Assembly: GCA_031281255.1 (NCBI GenBank) | Contig: JAITFR010000024.1 | Coordinates: forward strand, 1-33,385 | DNA length: 33,385 nt | From: Oscillospiraceae bacterium | Lineage (GTDB): Bacteria; Bacillota; Clostridia; Oscillospirales; Oscillospiraceae | Reading direction: 5' to 3' | Shown here: positions 18,026-28,268 of the stretch, one piece after another | How the letters are laid out: every line of letters starts with the position of its first letter | How positions within the stretch are numbered: the first letter of the stretch is position 1 | The notes under the pieces: model-generated | The model's input: the letters and a program-made list of their open reading frames with translations, nothing else | Database searches by the model: none | What the model was told of the DNA's origin: nothing | Position numbers and translations under genes: made by a program

Positions 18026-18817
18026 ATGAATAAAACACATCGTAGTAAAATTATGATTGTAGATGACGTGATGTTTCAACTATTGTCTACAAAAGAACGT
18101 CTAAAAAACAATTATGAAGTATATCCGGCTCAGAGTGCAGATATAATGCTTGATTTATTACAATACTCATTACCTGAGCTTATTATCTTAGATATAAATA
18201 TGCCTCACACTGATGGTTATGAGGTTTTAACTATGCTTAAAGAAGACGATCGATATTCACATATTCCGGTAATTTTTCTCACATCACAGGACAGTGTTGA
18301 AAATATGGTGCGTGCTCTAAAACTTGGTGCGGCAGATTTTATAACAAAACCATATACTGATACAGAGCTAATTAATGCGATAGAACAACAGATAAATCCG
18401 GCAGAGCAAAGCAAAATAAAGCCTACAATATTAGCAATTGACGATAATCCAAGTATCTTAAAGTCGATAAATGCTATTTTACACAGTAATCATACCATTT
18501 ACACATTACCAACTCCTACAAAAATTAGAGAATTGCTCATTATGGTAAATCCTGATTTATTTATATTGGATTATAACATGCCAGTAATGACAGGGTTTGA
18601 TTTAGTACCAATTATTCGGGAACAAGAAGAGCACAAGTATACTCCAATTATTTTCTTAACATCAGAATCCACAAAATCCAATATGGTTCAAGCGGTCGCT
18701 CTTGGTGCCAATGATTTTCTTGCAAAACCTATAGATGATGTATTACTTCATGAGAAAGTAACATATCATCTAAGGGGTTGTTTGATAAACAGGAAAATTG
18801 CAAACTTAATAGAATAA
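18026..18817 (+). CDS. Tandem response-regulator receiver protein (REC-REC, no output domain)
   Basis: Two receiver cores: IMIVDD...ELIILDINMPHTDGYE...VIFLTSQ...ITKPYT and ILAIDDN...DLFILDYNMPVMTGFD...IIFLTSE...LAKPID. Confidence 0.92.
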   Translation: MNKTHRSKIMIVDDVMFQLLSTKERLKNNYEVYPAQSADIMLDLLQYSLPELIILDINMPHTDGYEVLTMLKEDDRYSHIPVIFLTSQDSVENMVRALKLGAADFITKPYTDTELINAIEQQINPAEQSKIKPTILAIDDNPSILKSINAILHSNHTIYTLPTPTKIRELLIMVNPDLFILDYNMPVMTGFDLVPIIREQEEHKYTPIIFLTSESTKSNMVQAVALGANDFLAKPIDDVLLHEKVTYHLRGCLINRKIANLIE

Positions 18818-21145
18818 TCAGTTAGTTGGCATAATCCAATCGAGCATTTCACCTTCGCTGTTTACAAGAAACAGCACTCTGTTTTGTCGAACATTAAATC
18901 CCATACGAATCTTATGCAAATCTGTTCGGTCAATGCTTCTACGTCCTGCAAAGTCCAGAGATGTACCGGGAGCAACGTTTGCAGAGGGAATCGCCCACAT
19001 GAACGGTTCATCCATATTATTTGTAAGGTAAAACCCGTCGGTGTGTTTGTATTCATCATGAGGATTAAATAGAACACACCCATTATTGTCAATGTTTTGA
19101 TACGCATTAGTTAGGATAAAAGCCGGATATTCTATGCGTATAACCAGCTCAATATTAATTACTCCCTCACTTGCGTCTGTTCTTGAAACGATTAATTCAT
19201 TTTCATTTACGATTTTTCCGTTTACAATCCAATGATCAACAACTTCATGTTTAGCAAGAATTGGTTGTATTGGTACTTTTAGATGTTCAAAATAAGTTGA
19301 AGATTTTGCTTCCATAGTTCCAATAATAGCTCTACCTCCGCTTACTTCAACAGTAAACAATCCATCAGTCCAATTAAAATGTGTTTGCATACCACTAAAA
19401 AAGTGATGTTGTCGCTCGGCAGCATAATGTATCATATTGTCATGGTTTTCATGAATTGTATCTCTACTAACCCAACCGGCATATTTATTAGCATCTAAAG
19501 CTATACCTATTTCTTTATAGGATGCACCGTAAGTAGCAGATATCGCACGACGCATATTTCCTTCTGTAATAATATTTGAAGCAATATCGCAAACATACAT
19601 TGCATACCTGTCTACAAGCTCAGGACGTACAAAAAGTGCTCCTAACATGTGACTATATCTGTCACCTCTTTGACGAACATAATCTCTAAATGATGGATTA
19701 CGAGGGTCAGCCGGATTTTCGTACAATCCTAATGTAAAGTCTAAATCATATAAAATGTAACGCCAACGACCATCAAGAGATGGATGCAGATTAAGTGGTT
19801 CACCATCTTCATCATGTTGCGGACCGGTGTAACGCCAACGCCTTAGATTACCACCGGGCCAATCACGATTGCCAATATATGTTTGAAAGGCATAGTATCT
19901 TAAAAGATCATCCAGATCAGCGATTTCTTCAAAATCTCTTAAAACATTATCATCTCTAAAATCTTTTAGATAAAACGCATTAAACTCACCAATTGCTTCA
20001 ATTATTTCTTCATCTTGTGTTGTTATCCACCATTCACCTCTACTGGCTACTTGGAAATCTTGTGTTGGAGCACTAAATACATCTTGAAAATATTGCTCAT
20101 TAAAACGTACGTTTATCCAAGTAAAACCGTAGTATTCACCATTGAGAAAAATTGCAGCAGGGCGAGTTGGAGAAACAGTACGGATACCGGCTTGTCTTGC
20201 AAGATTGTAATTTGTCTCTTGACGTATCATAGCAAAATCACGATCATTTGCACCATTACTTAGTATAATCTGATCATATCTGAGAAGAGGTGAATCAAAA
20301 CCATCATCAATATTATCACCGGGGAAGAAATCATAGTTAAATCGCCCTCGTGTAGGTTCATAACTTCTTCGTGCAACCAGTCGCATTGACTTTTGGTCTA
20401 TTGCACGAGACCAACCGCCATGTACACGCACTCCGGATGCTTGTGCAAGAACTCTTTCACCGTCAGCTTCAAATACTTCAACATAGATTGGTCGTTCACT
20501 TTCAAAACCACGCCAATTAAAGTTCGCAGGAGCAGGCGGATTTATCCACTCTCTTGGATTTTGACGAATATATTCATCACGTTCAAAACCCGGTACAAAA
20601 ATGCCTTCATGATAGTCGAATAGATGTCTGTCATCAGTAGAAAGTGAAAATACTAAAACATCAAATCTATCATGAATATCCGGGCTGATAAAGTATGTAT
20701 GTACCTGAGGACGAGTAATAATATCCTCGTAAACAGCGATTGCTTTAACCGGCACTACTCTTTCATTTTGTCGTCGTGAAGGTAGGTTAATCTCAATAGA
20801 GCTTGTAAAAATCTCGGATTCTATAGTTGGTTCAGAACCATCAGTTGTGAAATGAATCACAGCTTCAGGTACAGATGATGTAATCGAAACTTTTATTGCT
20901 TCTGTGTAAAAATGGTTTGGATGTGAAAACGTAAGGAAAATATCTTCCTCAATTATCACATATTCCTCTTCATCTTCATAACCGGATGGAATAATTAAAT
21001 CTTGTTGTACTTCACTAGGGTGATCATCAACAACTAAACTATAGCTATTATTAGCTATGGTTTCTAAAGGATTCAAATCGAGCAATGCTGCGGATGTAAC
21101 TGTTATAATTACCAACAATATTGCAAATATCATTCTTTTTATCAT
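18818..21145 (-). CDS. CotH-type kinase family protein with chitobiase/Fn3-like N-terminal domain
   Basis: Signal-anchor N-term; TFSHPNHFYTEAIKVSITSSVPEAVIHFTTDGSEPT module; CotH motifs IRVHGGWSR..KSMRL, YIGNRDWPGGNLRRWR, RYILYDLDFTLGLY. Confidence 0.88.
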   Translation of the reverse strand: MIKRMIFAILLVIITVTSAALLDLNPLETIANNSYSLVVDDHPSEVQQDLIIPSGYEDEEEYVIIEEDIFLTFSHPNHFYTEAIKVSITSSVPEAVIHFTTDGSEPTIESEIFTSSIEINLPSRRQNERVVPVKAIAVYEDIITRPQVHTYFISPDIHDRFDVLVFSLSTDDRHLFDYHEGIFVPGFERDEYIRQNPREWINPPAPANFNWRGFESERPIYVEVFEADGERVLAQASGVRVHGGWSRAIDQKSMRLVARRSYEPTRGRFNYDFFPGDNIDDGFDSPLLRYDQIILSNGANDRDFAMIRQETNYNLARQAGIRTVSPTRPAAIFLNGEYYGFTWINVRFNEQYFQDVFSAPTQDFQVASRGEWWITTQDEEIIEAIGEFNAFYLKDFRDDNVLRDFEEIADLDDLLRYYAFQTYIGNRDWPGGNLRRWRYTGPQHDEDGEPLNLHPSLDGRWRYILYDLDFTLGLYENPADPRNPSFRDYVRQRGDRYSHMLGALFVRPELVDRYAMYVCDIASNIITEGNMRRAISATYGASYKEIGIALDANKYAGWVSRDTIHENHDNMIHYAAERQHHFFSGMQTHFNWTDGLFTVEVSGGRAIIGTMEAKSSTYFEHLKVPIQPILAKHEVVDHWIVNGKIVNENELIVSRTDASEGVINIELVIRIEYPAFILTNAYQNIDNNGCVLFNPHDEYKHTDGFYLTNNMDEPFMWAIPSANVAPGTSLDFAGRRSIDRTDLHKIRMGFNVRQNRVLFLVNSEGEMLDWIMPTN

Positions 21146-21209
21146 ATTAAACTCCTGCTATAAAAATTATATCTTTTATTTATGACGTGATTGTGTTACT
21201 ATAAGTTTC

Positions 21210-21872
21210 ATGAAATATCGAAATGAGTTAAAGTTCATATTAAGTTCACAAACTGTGGAAATTGTAAAGCGACGTATAATGCCTGTTATGAGGCGTGACA
21301 GCAATACTGACGGTATTTATACTGTTAATAATATGTATCTTGATGATTATTATGATACATTCTTAAATGATAAACAAGTTGGTAGTTTTTCTCGTAATAA
21401 ATATAGAGTTCGTTTCTATAATAATAATCTATCATTTATTCGCTTTGAAAACAAGCGTAAAGATGGAGAATATTCATATAAACGTTCTGTAGTACTTACT
21501 GAGAACGAATATAACTTAATAAAAAAATGTGATTTTAGTTTTGCTGACGGGTCTGACGAACCAATTTTAAAAGATGTTGCATCAATAAATCGAATCAGAC
21601 GCTTACGTCCGGCAGCAGAGTTTTCGTATAAACGTGAAGCATTTGTTTATGATCCTTGTGATGTTCGCTTAACATTCGACTCATCGATTCGTACTGATGC
21701 GTTTATACCGGAGCCATACTCACAGCCACCTCATGTTATGGGAATACTCCTTGAGGTTAAATACAGAGATTTCTTGCCATCGGTAATCAGTGATTTGATA
21801 CAAGGGTTACCAATGACTAGAACAGAGTTTTCAAAATATTGCTTTGTGCGTGAAAGGGAGATGAAACATTGA
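21210..21872 (+). CDS. VTC domain-containing (polyphosphate polymerase-like) protein
   Basis: YRNELKFILS, YTVNNMYLDDYYDTF, KYRVRFYN, FENKRKDGEYSYKRS, LEVKYRDFLP, TEFSKYCFV. Confidence 0.9.
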   Translation: MKYRNELKFILSSQTVEIVKRRIMPVMRRDSNTDGIYTVNNMYLDDYYDTFLNDKQVGSFSRNKYRVRFYNNNLSFIRFENKRKDGEYSYKRSVVLTENEYNLIKKCDFSFADGSDEPILKDVASINRIRRLRPAAEFSYKREAFVYDPCDVRLTFDSSIRTDAFIPEPYSQPPHVMGILLEVKYRDFLPSVISDLIQGLPMTRTEFSKYCFVREREMKH

Positions 21873-22546
21873 TTAGTTTAATGAGTTTGCGCGATTTTTT
21901 TGGGGACATTCTATCGACCCCACAACAACTGGAGGCTTTGACCGGTCAGCAGGTGCTGATAAACCTGTCGATTGCATTTATTTGCGGTATTGCAATCTTT
22001 CTTGTGTATCGTTACTTTAACAGTAGTGTAGTATACAGTGTGCGTTTTAATATGCTCATTGTTATGGTTTGTGTGGTAACCTCGCTAATTATCATTACTA
22101 TTGGTACTAACCTAGTGCTAACACTTGGTATGGTTGGTGCTCTTAGTATTGTGCGATTCCGTGCGGCTGTTAAAGACCCACTGGATGTTGGATTCTTGTT
22201 CTGGGGCGTTGCAGCAGGGTTAACAGCAGGTGCACAGCTATATGCAGTAGCTTTGATTGGCACCGGATTTATTGCACTGGTTTATATTATTCTGACACTG
22301 GTACGTCTTGAAAAACACAGCTACCTTTTGATTGTTCGTTACAAACATGATTCAGAAGATGCTGTAAAAGAGTTGTTAAAACCACTAAACTCACGTGTGA
22401 AAAATAAAACTACAAATCAAGAGTATTCAGAGACCACAGCACAAGTACGTGTACGTGGTGGTGATACTTCATTTGTAGATAAAATGCGTGAAACAAATGG
22501 TGTAGATTGTGTAACACTAGTAGAATATACCGGAGACTACGCTTAA
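21869..22546 (+). CDS. DUF4956 domain-containing membrane protein
   Basis: TM-rich N-terminus with LVLTLGMVGALSIVRFRAAVKDPLDVGFLFWGVAAGLTAGAQLY, typical of DUF4956; overlaps VTC gene stop. Confidence 0.9.
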   Translation: MISLMSLRDFFGDILSTPQQLEALTGQQVLINLSIAFICGIAIFLVYRYFNSSVVYSVRFNMLIVMVCVVTSLIIITIGTNLVLTLGMVGALSIVRFRAAVKDPLDVGFLFWGVAAGLTAGAQLYAVALIGTGFIALVYIILTLVRLEKHSYLLIVRYKHDSEDAVKELLKPLNSRVKNKTTNQEYSETTAQVRVRGGDTSFVDKMRETNGVDCVTLVEYTGDYA

Positions 22547-22570
22547 TTAAGCGGTGTTATGAGAAGTATT

Positions 22571-23713
22571 TTATGCTTTCTCCAGGGTGCATGTAAACTC
22601 GAACTTAGCACCTTTACCAAGTTCAGAATCTACAGAAATATTTCCATCCATTAAACTTAATATTCGTTTTGACAAAGCAAGGCCGATTCCTAATCCGCTT
22701 TGCTTTGCTGAATTGCTACCGTCAGCTTGTTCAAAAATATCAAAAATATTCTTTTTTTGTTCTTCAGAGATACCAATACCATTATCAATTACAATAACTC
22801 GTATAGTAACGAAGTCTTCATCATCTTTTTCCAAACTTGCTTTAAAGTTAATTTCACTGTTTTCCGGTGAGTATTTAACTGCATTAACCAGTAAATTATA
22901 AACAACCTTTGATAGTAATTTTTCGTCACCGATTAATTCACTTGGTATCGAAGAGTCTATTGTATAGTCAATAAATTGATTTCTTAGATTTGCATAATGC
23001 ACAGCTTTTTTAAGAACAGCATGAAGCATGGTTTTAAATGAGAATATGGTTGTACTTAGTTTTAGTGTACCAAACTCAATATCAGATACATCAAGCAAGT
23101 CATTAATTAAAGTTAAGAGTTCTTTAGAAGAGGATTCAATGGTTAAGACACATTCTTCTTGTCGTTCGGGATAAAGCTTAGCAATTTGCAACATTCCCAT
23201 TATTGCATTCATTGGTGTGAGCATTTCGTGACTCATCCGTGAGAGAAACTCACTTTTCACACGATTGCTGTGTTCTGCTTGATCTTTTGCTATTCGGAGT
23301 GCTTCTTTTAAGTTTAACTCAATTTGGTTTTTGATACGTAGTTTAACTATGGCTGTATTAAAAGGCTTTGTGATATAGTCTGCAGCTCCAAGTCGGAGTG
23401 CTTTTTCTTCAGATGCTGCTGTGTCCAATCCAGTAATGAATATAACAGGTATATCTTTTGTGTGTTCATTCTTTTTCAGCTCAGTTATGACCTCATAACC
23501 ATCCATTTCAGGCATAAGAATATCAAGTACAATTACATCCGGTTTTTCTTTTTCTGCAACTTCCAGAGCTTCACGACTATCTATAAGTGCAAGAACTCTG
23601 TAGTCTGTTCCTAAAATACTCGTCAAGGCTATAATATTTAGTTTTTCATCATCAACAATGAGAACACTATGCTTTTTAATGATTTTCACTTCCTTTTCCT
23701 TATTAATAGACAT
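22571..23713 (-). CDS. Hybrid response regulator/histidine kinase (REC-HisKA-HATPase, no TM)
   Basis: SVLIVDDEKLN...VIVLDILMPEMDGYE...ITKPF REC; FLSRMSHEMLTPMNAIMG H box; GLGIGLALSKRILSLMDG G2 box. Confidence 0.93.
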   Translation of the reverse strand: MSINKEKEVKIIKKHSVLIVDDEKLNIIALTSILGTDYRVLALIDSREALEVAEKEKPDVIVLDILMPEMDGYEVITELKKNEHTKDIPVIFITGLDTAASEEKALRLGAADYITKPFNTAIVKLRIKNQIELNLKEALRIAKDQAEHSNRVKSEFLSRMSHEMLTPMNAIMGMLQIAKLYPERQEECVLTIESSSKELLTLINDLLDVSDIEFGTLKLSTTIFSFKTMLHAVLKKAVHYANLRNQFIDYTIDSSIPSELIGDEKLLSKVVYNLLVNAVKYSPENSEINFKASLEKDDEDFVTIRVIVIDNGIGISEEQKKNIFDIFEQADGSNSAKQSGLGIGLALSKRILSLMDGNISVDSELGKGAKFEFTCTLEKA

Positions 23714-23844
23714 AATAATATCATAAAATAATAATTATTCAATAGTTTAATCATAATGAATTATTGTGTAATCATCTTGACATTGATAAAGGTAGAGTTT
23801 ATAATTGCAAATTATAGAAATAGTTAACTTTTTTTAACTATTGG

Positions 23845-23873
23845 TTGACGTAAAAAACACAATCAGTTATAAT
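23845..23873 (+). promoter_or_regulatory. Sigma-A-type promoter for tRNA-Phe
   Basis: TTGACG (23845-23850), 17-nt spacer, TATAAT (23868-23873). Confidence 0.83.
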
Positions 23874-23894
23874 GCCTAACGTAAAACATTACCT

Positions 23895-23970
<76 letters not shown>

Positions 23971-23986
23971 GAAAAATAGAATAAAC

Positions 23987-24114
23987 GTTCGAGATATAAG
24001 TATATTTTTTAGCGGTTTCTACCGAACGCCTGCACATCCATGTGCAGAGGTTCGGCGTTGCACCATCCATGGTTTCACTTGACGAAACCGAAAAAATACA
24101 CCAATATCTCGAAC
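23987..24114 (-). repeat. Structured inverted-repeat element E1
   Basis: 11-bp perfect terminal arms GTTCGAGATAT/ATATCTCGAAC; second arms TATTTTTTagCGGTTTC/GAAACCGAAAAAATA; internal hairpin CCGAACgccTGCACATccATGTGCAgagGTTCGG; minus strand carries CCATGGATGG. Confidence 0.8.
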
Positions 24115-24142
24115 TAACCATAAAAATGAAGGATCTATTGTT

Positions 24143-24251
24143 ATAATATTCTTATATGGTCTCGGAAAGCGTAGCCATGGATGGCGTAGCGCCGAAACTC
24201 TGAGCATGGAGGCTCAGAGTTTCGGAAAAGAGACTATCATAAGAATATTAT
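24143..24251 (+). repeat. Structured inverted-repeat element E2 (same family as E1, opposite orientation)
   Basis: 13-bp perfect terminal arms ATAATATTCTTAT/ATAAGAATATTAT; GTCTC/GAGAC; 14-bp perfect hairpin CCGAAACTCTGAGC-atggag-GCTCAGAGTTTCGG; CCATGGATGG at 24175-24184. Confidence 0.8.
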
Positions 24252-24291
24252 TAACATCACTAAGCTTGAAAAATGCTTAATAAAAAAATGC

Positions 24292-24319
24292 TTGACAAGT
24301 TGTCAAGATGTGTTAGAAT
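24292..24319 (+). promoter_or_regulatory. Predicted rpoB promoter
   Basis: TTGACA (24292-24297), 16-nt spacer, TAGAAT (24314-24319), about 145 nt upstream of the rpoB start. Confidence 0.65.
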
Positions 24320-24464
24320 AGGAAGTTGTGTGCAAAAAATCCAGTGCCTTCAACGAACCCACCAAAAGCATATTATCATTTGCTGTAATTTTTGTCAATA
24401 TAGCATAAAGAGATAAGTTACAACGTAGCCGCGTGTATCGAATAATCAAACTGAGGTGAAGTAG

Positions 24465-27400
24465 ATGCCAAAAGATGTTCTTTATGGAAAAACACTTAGA
24501 AAGAGTTACGCAAAAACCGAAGAAATCAGAGAAATGCCAAATCTCCTTGAGATACAGAAGCATTCTTATAATTGGTTTCTTGAAACAGGACTTCGTGAAG
24601 TATTTCGCGATGTTGCCGCAATTGTTGATCATACAGGAAGTTTAGAACTTACGTTCATCGACTTTAATATGACCGACAATCCGAAATATTCTATTGAAGA
24701 GTGCAAAGCTAGAGATACAACCTATGCAGCACCTATCAAAGTCAGTGTGCGTTTACGTAACAGAGAAACTGAGGAAATTAAAGAGCAGGAAATCTTCATG
24801 GGTGATTTTCCACTGATGACACATGCCGGTACATTTATAATTAATGGTGCTGAGCGTGTTGTTGTTTCTCAGATAATCCGTTCACCAAGTGTATATTTTG
24901 AGAAGAAAACAGATATAAAAACTGCGATTACAATATACACTGCTCAATTGATACCATATCGTGGTGCATGGCTCGAGTTCGAAACAGACGCATCCGATGC
25001 ATTTTATGCACGTATAGACAAGAATAGAAAACTTTTAGTTTCATGGCTTTTAAGAGCTATAGGGAAACAAACAGATGATGAGTTTTCTAAGATTTCTACC
25101 TGCGGAGCAGAAAACGGAGCAGAAACAAATGCACAACTTACAGAGATATTCGGTGATGATGAACGAATCAGAGCTACAATCGAAAAAGATACATGCACAA
25201 CAGCCGACGAAGCATTAATTGAGTTATACAGAAGATTACGCCCCGGTGACCCTCCAACAGTAGAAAGTGCTCAAGCATTATTAAATAACTTATTCTTTGA
25301 TTCACGTCGTTATGACATTTCGACGGTTGGACGTTATAAGTTTAATAAAAAACTGGCACTATGGTCAAGACTTGTAAATCAAGTTTTAACAAGACCGATT
25401 ACAAACCCCTTAACAGGTGAGATTGTTGCAGAAACAGGGGAGCGTATCACACGTGCTCGTGCTCTTGAAATTGACAGATTAGGTGTTAATGATGCATTTG
25501 TTAGTGTTGATGGTCGTGAGGTCAAAGTTTTCTCAAACGGAATGGTTGAACTAAATGGTTTTGTAGATTTTGACCCTCTTGCCGAGTTAGGAATAAAAGA
25601 AAGAGTCAGATTTATAAAACTTCGTGAGTTGTTAGAAAAATTTGAAGGCGAAGACCTTAAAGAAGCAATTACTGATAACATTGACTCACTTATCCCAAAA
25701 CATCTGATTCCGGATGATATTTTCGCATCGGTTAACTACCTTAACTGTATCACTCATGGAATCGGTGAACCGGACGATATAGACCATCTTGGTAACAGAC
25801 GTTTAAGAAGTGTGGGTGAGTTACTCCAAAACCAATTCCGTGTAGGTTTTTCAAGAATGGAACGTGTTATCCGTGAGAGAATGACACTACAAGATTTAGA
25901 TATTATAACACCACAATCACTTATTAATATCAGACCGGTTACAGCCGCTGTTAAAGAGTTTTTTGGCTCGTCACCACTATCGCAATTTATGGATCAAACA
26001 AATCCTCTTGCAGAATTAACACATAAACGCCGTTTATCAGCACTTGGTCCGGGTGGTTTGTCCAGAGAGCGTGCAAGCTTTGACGTACGTGACGTACACT
26101 ACAGTCACTATGGCCGTATGTGTCCGATAGAAACTCCTGAAGGTCCAAACATTGGTCTTATATCTTATCTTTCATCTTACGCACGTGTGAATGAATATGG
26201 TTTTATTGTTGCACCATTCCGTAAGGTTGATAAGAAAACAACTCGTGTCACTGATGAAGTTGTCTATCTCACTGCCGATATGGAAGATAATTATATCATT
26301 GCTCAAGCAACAGAACCACTTGGTAAAGACGGACTTCTTTTAAATGAACGTATTACTTGCCGTCATCGTGATGAAATACTCGAGGTTGATCGTGAAATGA
26401 TTGACTTTATTGACGTTTCACCGAGTATGATGGTTTCTATTGCAACCGCTATGATTCCATTTTTGGAAAATGACGATGCAAACCGTGCTCTTATGGGCGC
26501 AAACATGCAACGTCAGGCAGTACCTCTTTTAATACCGGAAGCTCCAATTGTTGCAACAGGAATTGAGCATAAATGTGCTGTTGACTCAACTGTTGTTTTA
26601 TCAGCTCCCGGTGATGGTGAGGTAACATATGTATCATCAACGAATATAAAAGTAAAATATGATGATAAAGATATTGGAGTTGTAAACCACGAACTTGCAA
26701 AGTTTGCTCGCAGCAACCAAGGAACATGTACAACCCAACGTCCGATTGTATCAGTAGGTGATCGCATTACAAAAGATGAGATTATCGCAGACGGTCCATC
26801 TACTTGTAACGGTGAGATTTCACTCGGTAAAAACATTCTAGTTGGTTTTATGACATGGGAAGGTTACAACTACGAGGATGCAATCCTTATTAATGAACGC
26901 CTTGCAATGGACGACGTATTTACATCAATTCATATTGAAGAACATGAGATTGATGCTCGAGATACAAAGCTCGGTCCGGAAGAAATCACACGTGATATAC
27001 CCGGAGTTGGTGAAGATGCACTTCGTTATCTTGATGAAAACGGTATCATCTTTATAGGTGCCGAAGTTCAAGCCGGTGATATTTTGGTTGGTAAAGTCAC
27101 ACCAAAGGGTGAAACAGACTTAACGCCTGAAGAAAGACTGCTCCGTGCAATTTTCGGTGAAAAAGCACGTGAAGTCCGTGATACATCTCTAAAAGTACCA
27201 CACGGAGAAAGTGGAATCGTAGTTGATGTAAAAGTCTTTACCAGAAAAAATGGCGACGAACTAAATCCGGGTGTTAATATGGTTGTGCGTTGTTATATTG
27301 CACACAAAAGAAAGATTAGTGTCGGTGATAAAATGGCAGGTCGTCACGGTAACAAAGGTGTTGTTTCACGTATATTACCAAAAGAAGATATGCCATATAT

Positions 27401-28268
27401 GCCGGACGGTACATCACTTGATATTATTCTTAATCCGCTTGGTGTTCCATCACGTATGAATATCGGGCAGGTACTTGAAGTTCACCTTGGATATGCAGCA
27501 AAAACTCTCGGTTGGAATGTTGCAACACCAATATTTAACGGTGCAAATGAACAAGATATTTGGGACACACTAAAACATGCAGGACTACGTGAGGATGGCA
27601 AGAGCATACTTTATGACGGACGAACGGGTGAGCCGTTTGATAACCCTGTCACAGTCGGTTATGTATACTTCCTTAAGCTCCACCACCTTGTTGACGACAA
27701 GATTCACGCACGTTCAACAGGCCCGTACAGCTTAGTCACTCAGCAACCACTTGGTGGTAAAGCACAGTTTGGTGGTCAGCGTTTCGGTGAAATGGAAGTT
27801 TGGGCATTAGAAGCTTATGGTGCTGCATACACCTTACAGGAAATCCTTACTGTTAAATCCGACGACGTTATGGGTCGTGTAAGGACTTATGAAGCAATAG
27901 TTAAAGGTCTTAATATTCCAAAACCGGGTGTGCCGGAGTCCTTTAAGGTTCTGGTTAAGGAATTACAATCACTTTGTCTTGATGTACGTGTTCTTGACGA
28001 GTTTGGAAGAAAAATTGACCTTAAAGGTGAAGAACAAGAAAACCAAGACGATAATTTACGTGATGATAGTCAATATCAGCAGGGTAGCGAGGAAGCATTT
28101 ATTAGTCGAGGTTACTCGGTGCATGATGTTGAAGAAGATCCCGGTGGCTACTCTGAAGAATATGATGATGATGAAGAAACAGACAGTGAGCTGGAGTCAG
28201 CTCTTGACGAAGAGTTTGGAGACTTTGTAAACTTCGAACAAAATGAAAATAAGGAGGAAAGCGAATAA
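24465..28268 (+). CDS. rpoB: DNA-directed RNA polymerase subunit beta
   Basis: [85 protein letters not shown]. Confidence 0.98.
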   Translation: MPKDVLYGKTLRKSYAKTEEIREMPNLLEIQKHSYNWFLETGLREVFRDVAAIVDHTGSLELTFIDFNMTDNPKYSIEECKARDTTYAAPIKVSVRLRNRETEEIKEQEIFMGDFPLMTHAGTFIINGAERVVVSQIIRSPSVYFEKKTDIKTAITIYTAQLIPYRGAWLEFETDASDAFYARIDKNRKLLVSWLLRAIGKQTDDEFSKISTCGAENGAETNAQLTEIFGDDERIRATIEKDTCTTADEALIELYRRLRPGDPPTVESAQALLNNLFFDSRRYDISTVGRYKFNKKLALWSRLVNQVLTRPITNPLTGEIVAETGERITRARALEIDRLGVNDAFVSVDGREVKVFSNGMVELNGFVDFDPLAELGIKERVRFIKLRELLEKFEGEDLKEAITDNIDSLIPKHLIPDDIFASVNYLNCITHGIGEPDDIDHLGNRRLRSVGELLQNQFRVGFSRMERVIRERMTLQDLDIITPQSLINIRPVTAAVKEFFGSSPLSQFMDQTNPLAELTHKRRLSALGPGGLSRERASFDVRDVHYSHYGRMCPIETPEGPNIGLISYLSSYARVNEYGFIVAPFRKVDKKTTRVTDEVVYLTADMEDNYIIAQATEPLGKDGLLLNERITCRHRDEILEVDREMIDFIDVSPSMMVSIATAMIPFLENDDANRALMGANMQRQAVPLLIPEAPIVATGIEHKCAVDSTVVLSAPGDGEVTYVSSTNIKVKYDDKDIGVVNHELAKFARSNQGTCTTQRPIVSVGDRITKDEIIADGPSTCNGEISLGKNILVGFMTWEGYNYEDAILINERLAMDDVFTSIHIEEHEIDARDTKLGPEEITRDIPGVGEDALRYLDENGIIFIGAEVQAGDILVGKVTPKGETDLTPEERLLRAIFGEKAREVRDTSLKVPHGESGIVVDVKVFTRKNGDELNPGVNMVVRCYIAHKRKISVGDKMAGRHGNKGVVSRILPKEDMPYMPDGTSLDIILNPLGVPSRMNIGQVLEVHLGYAAKTLGWNVATPIFNGANEQDIWDTLKHAGLREDGKSILYDGRTGEPFDNPVTVGYVYFLKLHHLVDDKIHARSTGPYSLVTQQPLGGKAQFGGQRFGEMEVWALEAYGAAYTLQEILTVKSDDVMGRVRTYEAIVKGLNIPKPGVPESFKVLVKELQSLCLDVRVLDEFGRKIDLKGEEQENQDDNLRDDSQYQQGSEEAFISRGYSVHDVEEDPGGYSEEYDDDEETDSELESALDEEFGDFVNFEQNENKEESE

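Noticed and set aside
23987-24251. Integron attC-type sites as an explanation for E1/E2
   Set aside because: They share the idea of structure over sequence, but no convincing GTTRRRY/RYYYAAC core sites, cassettes or integrase were seen.
24303-24632. Minus-strand [19 protein letters not shown]...
   Set aside because: Lies antisense to the rpoB promoter, leader and 5' coding region; no family similarity and it conflicts with the clear rpoB start.
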